The notes under the pieces are model-generated. The model saw only the letters and a list, made by a program, of their open reading frames with translations, did not search any database and was not told where the DNA came from. This document shows positions 1 to 4,736 of a stretch of DNA of 5,536 bases, piece after piece. Made by a program: the position numbers and the translations under genes. The stretch's first letter is position 1. The number at the start of each line of letters is the position of its first letter. Source of the DNA: an archaeon (GTDB lineage: Archaea > Micrarchaeota > Micrarchaeia > Norongarragalinales > SBBD01); NCBI GenBank assembly GCA_005239845.1, contig SBBD01000063.1:1-5536 (forward strand), given 5' to 3'.

Positions 1-251
1 CCCAATACCCTAATCTCTTCCTTTAGCCATCCTTCCTTCAAATCAAAAAACTGCATGGCGGAAGGGTTGCCGTTCTTGTCGTACACGAAGCACACCCTCG
101 AAAAGCCCGCCTGTTCCGCGCGTTCGCTCACTTCTTCTCCGCTCCTCTTGCCGCGGTTCTCGTACTTTCCCTGCAAAAGCCCCGCCAGTCTCCTTACGAT
201 TCTTCTAGTGAGTTGCGAAGGCTTTCGTGAAGTGGAAAAGTATACGGGCAT
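1..251 (-). CDS. Brix-domain ribosome-biogenesis protein (Imp4-like), partial
   Basis: The minus strand is open from an ATG at 251 to the left edge, giving the first 83 residues; the rest lies outside the window. The N-terminus reads MPVYFSTSRKPSQLTRRIV, which matches the start of archaeal Brix proteins (beta strand, then S-R-K-P-S-Q-x-T-R). It is followed by a basic stretch with N-R-G-K and then by FVYDKNGNPSAMQFFDL, matching the 'GNPG.. F.DL' segment of the same family. Brix proteins related to Imp4 bind rRNA and help assemble ribosomal subunits in the cytoplasm. A TATA-like box at 275-283 lies about 28 bases before the ATG, so the transcript is probably leaderless and this ATG is the preferred start. 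It is a housekeeping gene and probably marks the chromosomal boundary of the copper island. The identification is from remembered family motifs, without a search. Confidence 0.82.
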   Translation of the reverse strand, partial: MPVYFSTSRKPSQLTRRIVRRLAGLLQGKYENRGKRSGEEVSERAEQAGFSRVCFVYDKNGNPSAMQFFDLKEGWLKEEIRVL

Positions 252-274
252 GGGAAAAGCTAGCGCTAACAACC

Positions 275-283
275 TATTAAATA
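275..283 (-). promoter_or_regulatory. TATA box of the Brix gene (leaderless)
   Basis: On the minus strand this reads TATTTAATA, with its centre about 28 bases upstream of the ATG at 251. The purine-rich sequence just upstream (GGGGAATAGAA) could serve as a BRE for TFB. No Shine-Dalgarno sequence is seen before the ATG, consistent with a leaderless mRNA. Confidence 0.6.
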
Positions 284-323
284 GTTCTATTCCCCTGTGC
301 ACCTGTCCTCGTAGGACGCGGAG

Positions 324-347
324 AAAAAAGGAAGAAAAAAATAAAAG
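324..347 (-). terminator. T-rich terminator after the dsbA-like gene
   Basis: On the minus strand, starting 26 bases after the dsbA-like stop codon, there are successive T runs (TTTTATTTTTTT, then CTTCCTTTTTT). Archaeal RNA polymerase terminates at such oligo-T tracts without needing a hairpin. The tract separates the dsbA-like gene from the Brix promoter downstream. A short 5-bp inverted repeat (305-317, GTCCT/AGGAC) follows it and is probably not part of the signal. Confidence 0.6.
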
Positions 348-373
348 ATGACCTGCGGGATTGGCCGGCTGGT

Positions 374-1153
374 TTAGCTGACTCCTGCCGCAGAAAGGGC
401 TGCCTGGAAGTTGGCGTACGGCTGGGCTCCCGAGACGAGTTGCAGGACTTTGCCCGTGTCGTCCGTAATAAGGAATCCGGGGGTTCCGCGGATGCCGTTC
501 TGGGCGCCTTCCGCCATCTGCGCGTCAATAATAGCGTCCTTTTCCGTTCCTTTGGCGTAGCAGGCGTCGAACTTCGCAACATCCAAGCCCACGTCCTTCG
601 CGTATTGCTTCAGGCTTGCATCGTCCAACGCGCCTCCAGCAAAGAGCTTGTCATGGTATTCAAAAAACTTGCCCTGGTCCTTCGCGCATTCAGAGGCGCG
701 CGCGGCAGGCCGTGCCTGCGGGTGCAGGCCGTCCAGCGGGAAGTGCTTGTAGATGAACCGGACTTTTCCATTGTCCACGTAGTTCTCCTTCAGCTGCCCG
801 TACGTTTGCGAGAAGAAGCGCTGGCAGAAGGGGCACTGGAAGTCGCTGTATTCCGCGATCACGAATTTCGCGTCCTCCGATCCTTCTGCCGCTCCGGTAT
901 CCAAGGAAATTTTTCCTGTAGGAGCCGGGGCAGGCGGCTGCGTGGGAAGGGGGGTTGCAGTGGCTTGGGCTCGCGGGGGAGCTGCCGTGGCCACGGGTGC
1001 ATTGGCAAGAGCCACTTTCACTTCCGAAATGCCTTTCTGTACTTGCTGCAGGCTGCCGTTCAAGTTGCCTACGGCGTAAATGATGGCCGCGGAAAGGATG
1101 ATCGCGGAAATCAGGAAGGCTCCCGCAATCGCGTACGCTCCGTCTTCTTTCAT
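374..1153 (-). CDS. Membrane-anchored DsbA-like thiol-disulfide oxidoreductase
   Basis: The gene encodes 259 residues. Residues 1-6 are short and charged and residues 7-28 form one hydrophobic helix, so the protein is probably anchored in the membrane with its main domain outside the cell. Residues 50-80 are a Pro/Ala/Thr-rich linker. The rest is a DsbA-type thioredoxin fold with an inserted helical domain: the active-site motif C107-P-F-C110 in SDFQCPFCQRFF, the segment VRFIYKHFPLDGLHPQA, and the cis-proline loop GTPGF with P225. C156 and C198 may form a second disulfide, as seen in some relatives. The family exchanges disulfides in exported proteins; whether this one oxidises, reduces or isomerises cannot be told from sequence. 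The ATG is preceded by a purine-rich GAGGGGG at about 8 bases. The gene has its own TATA-like box, so it need not be co-transcribed with copA, which ends 112 bases upstream. Its place after copA suggests protection or handling of thiols under copper stress, which is an inference. Confidence 0.88.
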   Translation of the reverse strand: MKEDGAYAIAGAFLISAIILSAAIIYAVGNLNGSLQQVQKGISEVKVALANAPVATAAPPRAQATATPLPTQPPAPAPTGKISLDTGAAEGSEDAKFVIAEYSDFQCPFCQRFFSQTYGQLKENYVDNGKVRFIYKHFPLDGLHPQARPAARASECAKDQGKFFEYHDKLFAGGALDDASLKQYAKDVGLDVAKFDACYAKGTEKDAIIDAQMAEGAQNGIRGTPGFLITDDTGKVLQLVSGAQPYANFQAALSAAGVS

Positions 1154-1197
1154 GAAATCCCCCTCTAAACTTGAGAAATGCTGTTCTGCACTTCGTG

Positions 1198-1206
1198 TAT
1201 TAAAAA
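1198..1206 (-). promoter_or_regulatory. TATA box of the dsbA-like gene
   Basis: The minus strand reads TTTTTAATA here. A start about 26 bases downstream would fall near 1176, giving a leader of roughly 22 bases that includes the GAGGGGG ribosome-binding site before the ATG at 1153. The ten bases TTAAAAACCC (plus strand, 1200-1209) recur at 1245-1254, so a second box or a duplicated promoter element is possible. Confidence 0.5.
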
Positions 1207-1209
1207 CCC

Positions 1210-1233
1210 GTCGTATTGGGTATCCAACTAGAC
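1210..1233. repeat. Imperfect inverted repeat upstream of the dsbA-like gene
   Basis: The 24 bases pair as GTC...GAC outside and TTGG...CCAA inside around a four-base centre, with two mismatched positions between. It lies just upstream of the TATA-like box of the dsbA-like gene and downstream of the copA stop codon. It could be an operator or a weak 3'-end structure for the copA mRNA; sequence alone cannot decide. Confidence 0.35.
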
Positions 1234-1244
1234 ATCCGTGTCTC

Positions 1245-1251
1245 TTAAAAA
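1245..1251 (-). terminator. Possible short T-tract terminator of copA
   Basis: The minus strand reads TTTTTAA beginning about 14 bases after the copA TGA. A five-T run is short for an archaeal terminator, and the same GGGTTTTTAA string recurs in the dsbA-like promoter, so it may instead be a TATA-like element. If termination is incomplete here, copA and the dsbA-like gene would also be made as one transcript. Confidence 0.3.
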
Positions 1252-1265
1252 CCCTTGCCTATCGT

Positions 1266-3497
1266 TCACTTTCCAGACAAGGGAGGCTTGTAGAATTTCA
1301 TCAAGCCGGCGTTCGCGGTGACGGAGACGCTGCTCATGGCCATCGCCAATCCAGCAATCGCGGGGTTCAGCAAAAAGCCGTTGATCGCATACAGCACTCC
1401 GGCCGCAACAGGAATGCCTACGACATTATACACGAAGGCCCAGAACAGGTTTTCCTTGATTTTCTTGATGGTATAGCGGCTCAAGTCGATTGCTGTAACC
1501 ACGTCCCGCAAGTCCTCTTTCACCAGCACGACTTCTCCTGTCTCAATCGCGACGTCGGTGCCGCTCCCAATGGCGATTCCAACGTCTGCTTGCGCCAGTG
1601 CAGGAGCATCGTTAATCCCATCTCCCACCATGGCTACAACCCTGCCCGTGCGCTGCAGCTTCTTTACTTCTTTTTCCTTGTCCTCTGGAAGCACCTGCGC
1701 CAGCACTTTCTGAATTCCAACTTGTTTTGCGATGGCCTCTGCAGTCCGCGGGTTGTCCCCCGTAATCATGACGGTCTGAAGCCCTTGCTTCTGCAACTCG
1801 GCTACTGCCTCTCTAGCATACTCCTTGACCGTATCCGCCACGGCCACGACGCCCGCCAATTTTCCATCTATTCCCACCAACATGGCCGTCTTTCCCTGCT
1901 TTTCCAATTGCTGCAACGCCTCCTCTGCCTCCTTGCCCACCTGGATCTTGTTTTTCTGCATGAGTCTCCTGCTTCCCACCAGTACTCTCTTAGACTTCAC
2001 CTGCGCCTTGATCCCGAACCCCGGAATGGCCTTGAACTGCGAGGGCTTGCTCAGCTTGAGCCTCCTCTTCGTCGCTCCTTCCACGATGGCTTCCGCCAGG
2101 GGATGTTCGGAATCGGTTTCCGCGGAAGCAGCCAGCGCCAGCACTTCCTTCTCCTCAAACCCATTCAGGGTCTTCACGTCCGTCAACTCCGGCTCTCCCT
2201 TCGTCAACGTGCCCGTCTTGTCGAACACCACCGTATCCAATTTTTGCATTTTCTGCAAGGCGGCCGCGTTCTTGAACAAAATTCCGTTCTGCGCTCCGAG
2301 TCCCGTGCCCACCATGATGGCCGTCGGAGTCGCCAACCCCAACGCGCAAGGGCACGCAATCACCAAAACCGTAACGAAGGACGTCAATGCGAAATTGAAT
2401 TCCATTCCCGCCATCCAATACCAGTAAACAAAAGACAGCACGGCAATCCCCATCACTACGGGCACAAAAACCGCGGAAACCTTGTCCACCAACTCCTGAA
2501 TGGGGGCTTTGCTGGCCTGCGCGTTCTCCACGAGCTTGATGATTTGAGCGAGAAGGGTCTGCGAGCCTACTTTCGTGGCCTTGAAGCGGAAGCTGCCGTG
2601 CTTGTTGATGGTCGCCCCTACCACCTCGTCCCCTTTTCTCTTCATGACGGGCATGCTTTCCCCCGTCACCATGCTCTCGTCCACTGCGCTTTCCCCCTCC
2701 AGCACTATTCCGTCCACGGGAATCTTGTCCCCGGGGCGAATGACGACAATGTCTCCCACTTGCACCGTATCAATGGGAACTTCCAACACTTTTCCTCCTC
2801 TTACTACTCTTGCCGTTTTTGCCTGCAACCCGATCAGTTTCTTGATCGCCTCCGATGTCCTTCCCCTCGCTTTCGCCTCCAGCCATTTGCCCATAACAAT
2901 GAACGTAAGGACAAACGTGCCTACTTCGTAGTATAGCTCTCCCTCGAAACCCAGCGTGACGGCGGCGCTATAAACGTAAGCTGCTCCCACTCCGATCAAA
3001 ATCAGCGAGTCCATGGTGGGATTCCTGTTGTAGAACATGGCTCGGAAGCCGCGCTGGAAGATGGTGCGGTTCACCCACATGACGGGCGTAGCCAGGAAGA
3101 ACTGCAGCCACGCGTTGTATGGCATCAGCGCCTCGGGCAGCAAGACCGGAATCCATTCCAAGTGCCCAAAAAACAAGACCAAGAGCGGAAGGCTGAGTGC
3201 GGCCGATATCCAAAACCTCTTCATATAATCCGCGATTTCTTTTTCCCGTGCCTCTTTTTCCGCATCCCTCAACGCATTTTCCTCCATGAGTTCCGCTTCA
3301 TAGCCCGCCCTCTTGATGGCTTCAGCTACCTGTTCATAGTTCAGCTTGCTTTCATCGATGGTGACGAGGGCCTTCTCTATTCCGAAATCGAACGTGCCTC
3401 CCTTGTACCCGTCCAGCTTCTCGAGGGCGGACTTGACCATCATCACGCAATGCGGCGAGTCCATGCCGGAGACGTGCAGCTTGAGTTCCTTGGCCAA
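1266..3497 (-). CDS. copA: Copper-exporting P1B-1-type ATPase CopA
   Basis: The 743-residue length is typical for a CopA with one metal-binding domain. This membrane pump uses ATP to move Cu(I) (or Ag(I)) out of the cytoplasm. Residues 5-70 form an HMA domain with GMDSPHC (11-17), where the first Cys of the usual C-x-x-C is S14 and only C17 remains. The core has TGES (278-281, actuator), the metal motif CPC (382-384) in a membrane helix, DKTGT with phosphorylated D426, the HP pair (465-466), TGDN (579-582) and GDGINDAP (625-632). The late helices have N683-x6-Y690-N691-x4-P and P712-x6-M719-x2-S722-S723, the signature for Cu(I). The start is TTG at 3497: an in-frame TAG lies upstream with no ATG or GTG between, and GAGGG sits 9 bases before the TTG. 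It has its own TATA-like box and lies downstream of the chaperone genes. Confidence 0.97.
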   Translation of the reverse strand: MAKELKLHVSGMDSPHCVMMVKSALEKLDGYKGGTFDFGIEKALVTIDESKLNYEQVAEAIKRAGYEAELMEENALRDAEKEAREKEIADYMKRFWISAALSLPLLVLFFGHLEWIPVLLPEALMPYNAWLQFFLATPVMWVNRTIFQRGFRAMFYNRNPTMDSLILIGVGAAYVYSAAVTLGFEGELYYEVGTFVLTFIVMGKWLEAKARGRTSEAIKKLIGLQAKTARVVRGGKVLEVPIDTVQVGDIVVIRPGDKIPVDGIVLEGESAVDESMVTGESMPVMKRKGDEVVGATINKHGSFRFKATKVGSQTLLAQIIKLVENAQASKAPIQELVDKVSAVFVPVVMGIAVLSFVYWYWMAGMEFNFALTSFVTVLVIACPCALGLATPTAIMVGTGLGAQNGILFKNAAALQKMQKLDTVVFDKTGTLTKGEPELTDVKTLNGFEEKEVLALAASAETDSEHPLAEAIVEGATKRRLKLSKPSQFKAIPGFGIKAQVKSKRVLVGSRRLMQKNKIQVGKEAEEALQQLEKQGKTAMLVGIDGKLAGVVAVADTVKEYAREAVAELQKQGLQTVMITGDNPRTAEAIAKQVGIQKVLAQVLPEDKEKEVKKLQRTGRVVAMVGDGINDAPALAQADVGIAIGSGTDVAIETGEVVLVKEDLRDVVTAIDLSRYTIKKIKENLFWAFVYNVVGIPVAAGVLYAINGFLLNPAIAGLAMAMSSVSVTANAGLMKFYKPPLSGK

Positions 3498-3531
3498 TTG
3501 CTTTTTCCCTCTATACTCATCGAAGTTTCGC

Positions 3532-3539
3532 TATAAAAA
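3532..3539 (-). promoter_or_regulatory. TATA box of copA
   Basis: The minus strand reads TTTTTATA, with 34 bases between its end and the TTG start. Transcription would begin around 3509, leaving a very short leader that starts near the GAGGG ribosome-binding site. A small palindrome CGAA-AC-TTCG (3521-3530) sits between the box and the start point and could be a repressor contact site, but it is short. Confidence 0.55.
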
Positions 3540-3547
3540 CAGAACCA

Positions 3548-3567
3548 TAAAACAAAAGAAAAAAAAA
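3548..3567 (-). terminator. T-rich terminator upstream of copA
   Basis: On the minus strand, nine T residues (3567-3559) are followed by CTTTTGTTTTATGG. This is a strong archaeal-type T tract. It lies between the repeat and hairpin region and the copA TATA-like box, so it probably ends the transcript of the upstream chaperone operon and makes copA a separate unit. Confidence 0.55.
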
Positions 3568-3587
3568 TAGTTGGATGCACTTCAAAT

Positions 3588-3605
3588 TTAACGACACGGT
3601 TTTCC
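3588..3605 (+). repeat. Direct repeat copy 1 (TTAACGACACGGTTTTCC)
   Basis: This is the first of three related sequences upstream of copA. It matches the start of copy 3 at 16 of 18 positions and is the shortest copy. Read on the minus strand it contains ACGGAAAACCGT, a small self-complementary stretch, and the codons GGA AAA CCG TGT CGT TAA. Confidence 0.6.
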
Positions 3606-3616
3606 GTATGAACTGA

Positions 3617-3643
3617 TTAACAACACGGCTTTTTCTTTCCTCC
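3617..3643 (+). repeat. Direct repeat copy 2, left flank of the hairpin cluster
   Basis: The 27 bases match copy 3 at 22 positions, with the first 12 differing only once. On the minus strand it reads as codons for G-G-K-K-K-P-C-C and stop, but no start codon lies in that frame before an upstream stop. Copies 2 and 3 bracket a segment of about 107 bases holding three inverted repeats. Confidence 0.65.
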
Positions 3644-3651
3644 GACACCTC

Positions 3652-3670
3652 TAGGGGGCTCTGCCCCCTA
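3652..3670. repeat. Hairpin 1: 8-bp perfect inverted repeat with 3-base loop
   Basis: TAGGGGGC and GCCCCCTA are perfectly complementary around the loop TCT, making the strongest GC-rich hairpin in the window. With no T run after it on either strand it is not a typical intrinsic terminator. It belongs to the three-hairpin cluster at 3652-3727. The GGGGG run could alternatively pair with CCCCC at 3741-3745. Confidence 0.75.
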
Positions 3671-3680
3671 CTCGTGATAC

Positions 3681-3699
3681 GCAAAACCCCACGTTTTGC
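3681..3699. repeat. Hairpin 2: 7-bp perfect inverted repeat
   Basis: GCAAAAC and GTTTTGC pair perfectly around the loop CCCAC. It lies 10 bases after hairpin 1 and 7 bases before hairpin 3. The even spacing of three perfect hairpins suggests one structured element rather than independent accidents. Confidence 0.7.
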
Positions 3700-3706
3700 T
3701 ATTTGC

Positions 3707-3727
3707 CTAAATCCTCGGAGGATTTAG
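3707..3727. repeat. Hairpin 3: 10-bp perfect inverted repeat
   Basis: CTAAATCCTC and GAGGATTTAG are perfectly complementary around a single G; in RNA the realistic fold is a 9-bp stem with a three-base loop. A weaker outer pairing of GTGAT (3674-3678) with ATCGC (3731-3735) could enclose hairpins 2 and 3 in a plus-strand RNA or single-stranded DNA, but has a mismatch on the minus strand. Confidence 0.75.
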
Positions 3728-3750
3728 AGCATCGCCTCTACCCCCGCTGC

Positions 3751-3777
3751 TTAACAGCACGGTTTTCCTTTTCCTCC
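3751..3777 (+). repeat. Direct repeat copy 3, right flank of the hairpin cluster
   Basis: It matches copy 2 at 22 of 27 positions (consensus start TTAACARCACGG) and copy 1 at 16 of 18. On the minus strand it coincides with almost the whole of the nine-residue peptide frame at 3751-3780. So the repeat may be a duplicated bit of coding sequence, or the frame may be a by-product of the repeat. Confidence 0.65.
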
Positions 3778-3780
3778 CAT
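3751..3780 (-). CDS. Putative nine-residue peptide MGGKGKPCC
   Basis: An ATG at 3780 begins nine codons and a TAA: Met-Gly-Gly-Lys-Gly-Lys-Pro-Cys-Cys. It starts ten bases after the stop of the 47-residue cysteine-rich gene, and those ten bases are GGTGAAAGAC, giving a textbook archaeal Shine-Dalgarno GGTGA at 5 bases spacing. The good translation signal and operon position are the only grounds for calling it a gene; a frame this short arises easily by chance. The basic glycine-rich body and terminal Cys-Cys could bind a soft metal such as Cu(I), or act as a translated leader. The same Pro-Cys-Cys-stop coding string recurs in repeat copy 2, and Pro-Cys-Arg-stop in copy 1, both without a usable ATG. 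I do not recognise a family. Confidence 0.35.
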   Translation of the reverse strand: MGGKGKPCC

Positions 3781-3790
3781 GTCTTTCACC

Positions 3791-3934
3791 TTATTTGATG
3801 GCATGTCTGGTTATTTCCAGATTGCAACTCTGGTGCTTCGAACACCACGCCTCGCACCGTTCCGCCCATTCCTGTTCCTCGTATTCCAGCTTGCATTCCC
3901 CGCACACATAATACGGGCCCTTTTGTTGTACCAT
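3791..3934 (-). CDS. Small cysteine-rich putative metal-binding protein (47 aa)
   Basis: The frame encodes 47 residues: an N-terminal knuckle YYVCGECKLEY with C11 and C14, a charged helix-like middle with W23, then C27 and C31 in RCEAWC, and a tail with H34, C37 and H44 (KHQSCNLEITRHA). Five Cys and two His in so short a protein point to a zinc-ribbon-like fold or a soft-metal site. From memory, similar small proteins with W-C-x-x-H-x-S-C-N-L-E-I tails occur beside heavy-metal genes in archaea and candidate-phylum bacteria, usually unnamed; I could not check this. The ATG at 3934 is the only start codon after an upstream in-frame stop, with AAGGG about 7 bases before it. It follows copZ by 146 bases with no TATA box or T tract between, so it is probably in the copZ operon. 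It could be a copper buffer, an accessory chaperone or a small regulator. Confidence 0.72.
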   Translation of the reverse strand: MVQQKGPYYVCGECKLEYEEQEWAERCEAWCSKHQSCNLEITRHAIK

Positions 3935-3987
3935 TCCGTTTCCCTTGCGCCTACCCGGTCCGTTATCCCTTTCCCGCTTTCCGTTAC

Positions 3988-4083
3988 CGCTTTTCCACCT
4001 TCCGTTTTCTCCTTATTTTCCAACCTTTATTTTATCGCTTTTCCGCCTTCCGTCTTCTCCTTTTTTTTCTTTTCCTGCCTTTA
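3988..4083. repeat. Imperfect tandem repeat, pyrimidine-rich on plus strand
   Basis: Two units, 3988-4029 and 4036-4083, both begin CGCTTTTCC, continue with [A/G]CCTTCCGT[T/C]TTCTCCTT and end CCTTTATT. A 29-base core has about three mismatches. A shorter, decayed third copy may lie at 3960-3990. The second unit overlaps the copZ stop codon. On the minus (transcribed) strand this is a purine-rich linker with AAGGAG- and GGAAAAG-type runs between copZ and the 47-residue gene. It may be a slippage expansion, an mRNA spacer or a ribosome-loading tract. Confidence 0.6.
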
Positions 4084-4308
4084 TTGGATGTCCGCCACTT
4101 TCGCCTCGTAGCCCTGCTTCACGATGGCGTCCTTGAGCTGCGAGACCGTCGTCGTGCCTTCCTCGAACTCGACTTCCGCCTTGCCCGTCGCGAAGCTCAC
4201 GTTCGCGGCCTTCACGCCCTTCAGCTTCTTCAACGTTTTCTCAATCCCGACGCTGCATCCCGCGCAGTCCATGCCTCCCACGGAAAAAACAGCCTTTCGG
4301 TTCTTCAT
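4081..4308 (-). CDS. copZ: CopZ/CopM-type HMA copper chaperone
   Basis: The 75 residues are a single HMA domain, the ferredoxin-like beta-alpha-beta-beta-alpha-beta fold. The loop is GGMDCAGC, with Cu(I) ligands C15 and C18. The rest follows the usual plan: IEKTLKKLKGVKAANV (helix 1 and strand), KAEVEF (strand), SQLKDAIVKQGYEA (helix 2). Such proteins hold Cu(I) in the cytoplasm and pass it to CopA or to a sensor. A GGTGA Shine-Dalgarno precedes the ATG by about 7 bases. No TATA box is seen in the 49 bases after the small membrane protein gene, so the two are probably co-transcribed. Unlike the HMA domain of CopA here, both Cys are present, so this chaperone probably carries the full two-thiol site for the system. 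Mercury or another soft metal cannot be excluded from the chaperone alone, but CopA next door argues for copper. Confidence 0.93.
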   Translation of the reverse strand: MKNRKAVFSVGGMDCAGCSVGIEKTLKKLKGVKAANVSFATGKAEVEFEEGTTTVSQLKDAIVKQGYEAKVADIQ

Positions 4309-4357
4309 TTTCCTTCACCTTTCCCCTTCTACTTTCCTTGGTTCTGATTCCTCTTGC

Positions 4358-4660
4358 TTACAACGATTTCGTATACTTGCAGTGCCAAAGACAAGCGTTG
4401 TAAATGACGGCGAACACGATTCCTGCAACGGCTCCCGCAATGAAGGCAGCGACGACGCCCATGGCCAACGACGCCGCCGAAATTCCTACGGGAAGCAAGG
4501 GAATGGTGCTGTGGAAGATCAGGCGGAAGAAGGAGAACGTGGCGTCCGGGAAGGCCATGTAGGCGAGCCCGCACAGCGCGGAAAGCGCGGCAAACGTGCC
4601 GCCCAAAGACCACGCAGCCACCCAAACGTCCAGCTTATGCATTCCACTTGTCCGTTTCAT
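4358..4660 (-). CDS. Small two-helix membrane protein, DUF5676-like
   Basis: From the ATG at 4660 this is a 100-residue protein with two hydrophobic segments (about 12-37 and 62-89). They are joined by a loop with H50 and the stretch HSTIPLLP. The tail carries C90-L-W-H93-C94. The layout (K-L-D-V start, G-L-x-x-M-x-F-P, G-x-x-A-G-x-x-F-A-x-I-Y-N near the end) recalls, from memory, DUF5676, small membrane proteins of unknown role often found beside HMA chaperones. The Cys/His tail and Met residues could contact Cu(I), suggesting a role in delivering or sensing metal at the membrane; this is inference. Start choice is uncertain. ATG 4672 adds four residues (MVTD) but lies inside the palindrome; ATG 4642 precedes the conserved-looking part. 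I prefer 4660 because TTATATCA at 4684-4691 lies about 27 bases upstream, as for a leaderless mRNA. It is the first gene of the chaperone operon, divergent from the PadR-TRASH gene. Confidence 0.75.
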   Translation of the reverse strand: MKRTSGMHKLDVWVAAWSLGGTFAALSALCGLAYMAFPDATFSFFRLIFHSTIPLLPVGISAASLAMGVVAAFIAGAVAGIVFAVIYNACLWHCKYTKSL

Positions 4661-4671
4661 GTCTGTCACCA

Positions 4672-4690
4672 TATATCAAATTTTGATATA
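4672..4690. promoter_or_regulatory. 19-bp perfect palindrome, candidate operator
   Basis: TATATCAAA and TTTGATATA are perfect inverted arms around one T. The site overlaps the TATA-like box and start region of the minus-strand operon and sits upstream of the plus-strand padR-type promoter. A symmetric site is what a dimeric winged-helix repressor would bind, and the regulator is the adjacent divergent gene. Binding here would block TBP/TFB at the chaperone operon while leaving the regulator's own TATA box free. The central eight bases TCAAATTT also occur at 3582-3589 upstream of copA, a weak hint of a second site. Confidence 0.6.
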
Positions 4691-4691
4691 A
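4684..4691 (-). promoter_or_regulatory. TATA-like box of the chaperone operon
   Basis: The minus strand reads TTATATCA, centred about 27 bases before the ATG at 4660. Alternatives are TAAATA near 4695 (which would favour the start at 4672) and GATATATG near 4674 (which would favour 4642). All overlap or touch the palindrome. Confidence 0.45.
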
Positions 4692-4706
4692 CTATTTACG
4701 CAAACC

Positions 4707-4715
4707 TATATATAT
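4707..4715 (+). promoter_or_regulatory. TATA box of the PadR-TRASH gene (leaderless)
   Basis: TATATATAT is centred 26 bases before the A of the ATG at 4737, exactly the spacing for a leaderless archaeal transcript. No Shine-Dalgarno sequence appears directly before the ATG. The palindrome ends 16 bases upstream of the box, so it could influence this promoter through the BRE side. Confidence 0.7.
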
Positions 4716-4736
4716 TCCTTTGCCTCCATTCCTTGC

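Noticed and set aside
55..351. Plus-strand frame at the left edge.
   Set aside because: It overlaps the Brix start on the minus strand, and the Brix motifs and leaderless promoter are much stronger evidence.
440..1168. Plus-strand open frame opposite the dsbA-like gene.
   Set aside because: The minus strand has the CPFC site, anchor helix and cis-Pro loop; the plus frame shows no domain and has a shadow-like composition.
1080..2936. Very long open frame on the plus strand antisense to copA.
   Set aside because: It lies opposite a fully motif-supported CopA and its translation is rich in Arg, His and Leu with no recognisable domain; it is a codon-bias shadow.
3561..3579. TAGTTGGAT shared between this spot and the dsbA-like upstream region (1225-1233, minus strand).
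   Set aside because: A nine-base match in opposite orientation relative to the genes is near chance level for these lengths.
3600..3640. ATGA and CTGA near repeat copy 1 as C and D boxes of a guide RNA.
   Set aside because: The C-box match is poor and there is no correctly spaced C'/D' pair.
3588..3777. The three related repeats as a CRISPR array.
   Set aside because: The repeats are degenerate, the spacings are 29 and 134 bases, and no cas gene is present.
3811..4023. A 70-residue minus-strand frame overlapping the small Cys-rich gene.
   Set aside because: It runs through the purine-rich tandem repeat, has low-complexity composition and no Shine-Dalgarno; the 47-residue frame has patterned Cys and a better start.
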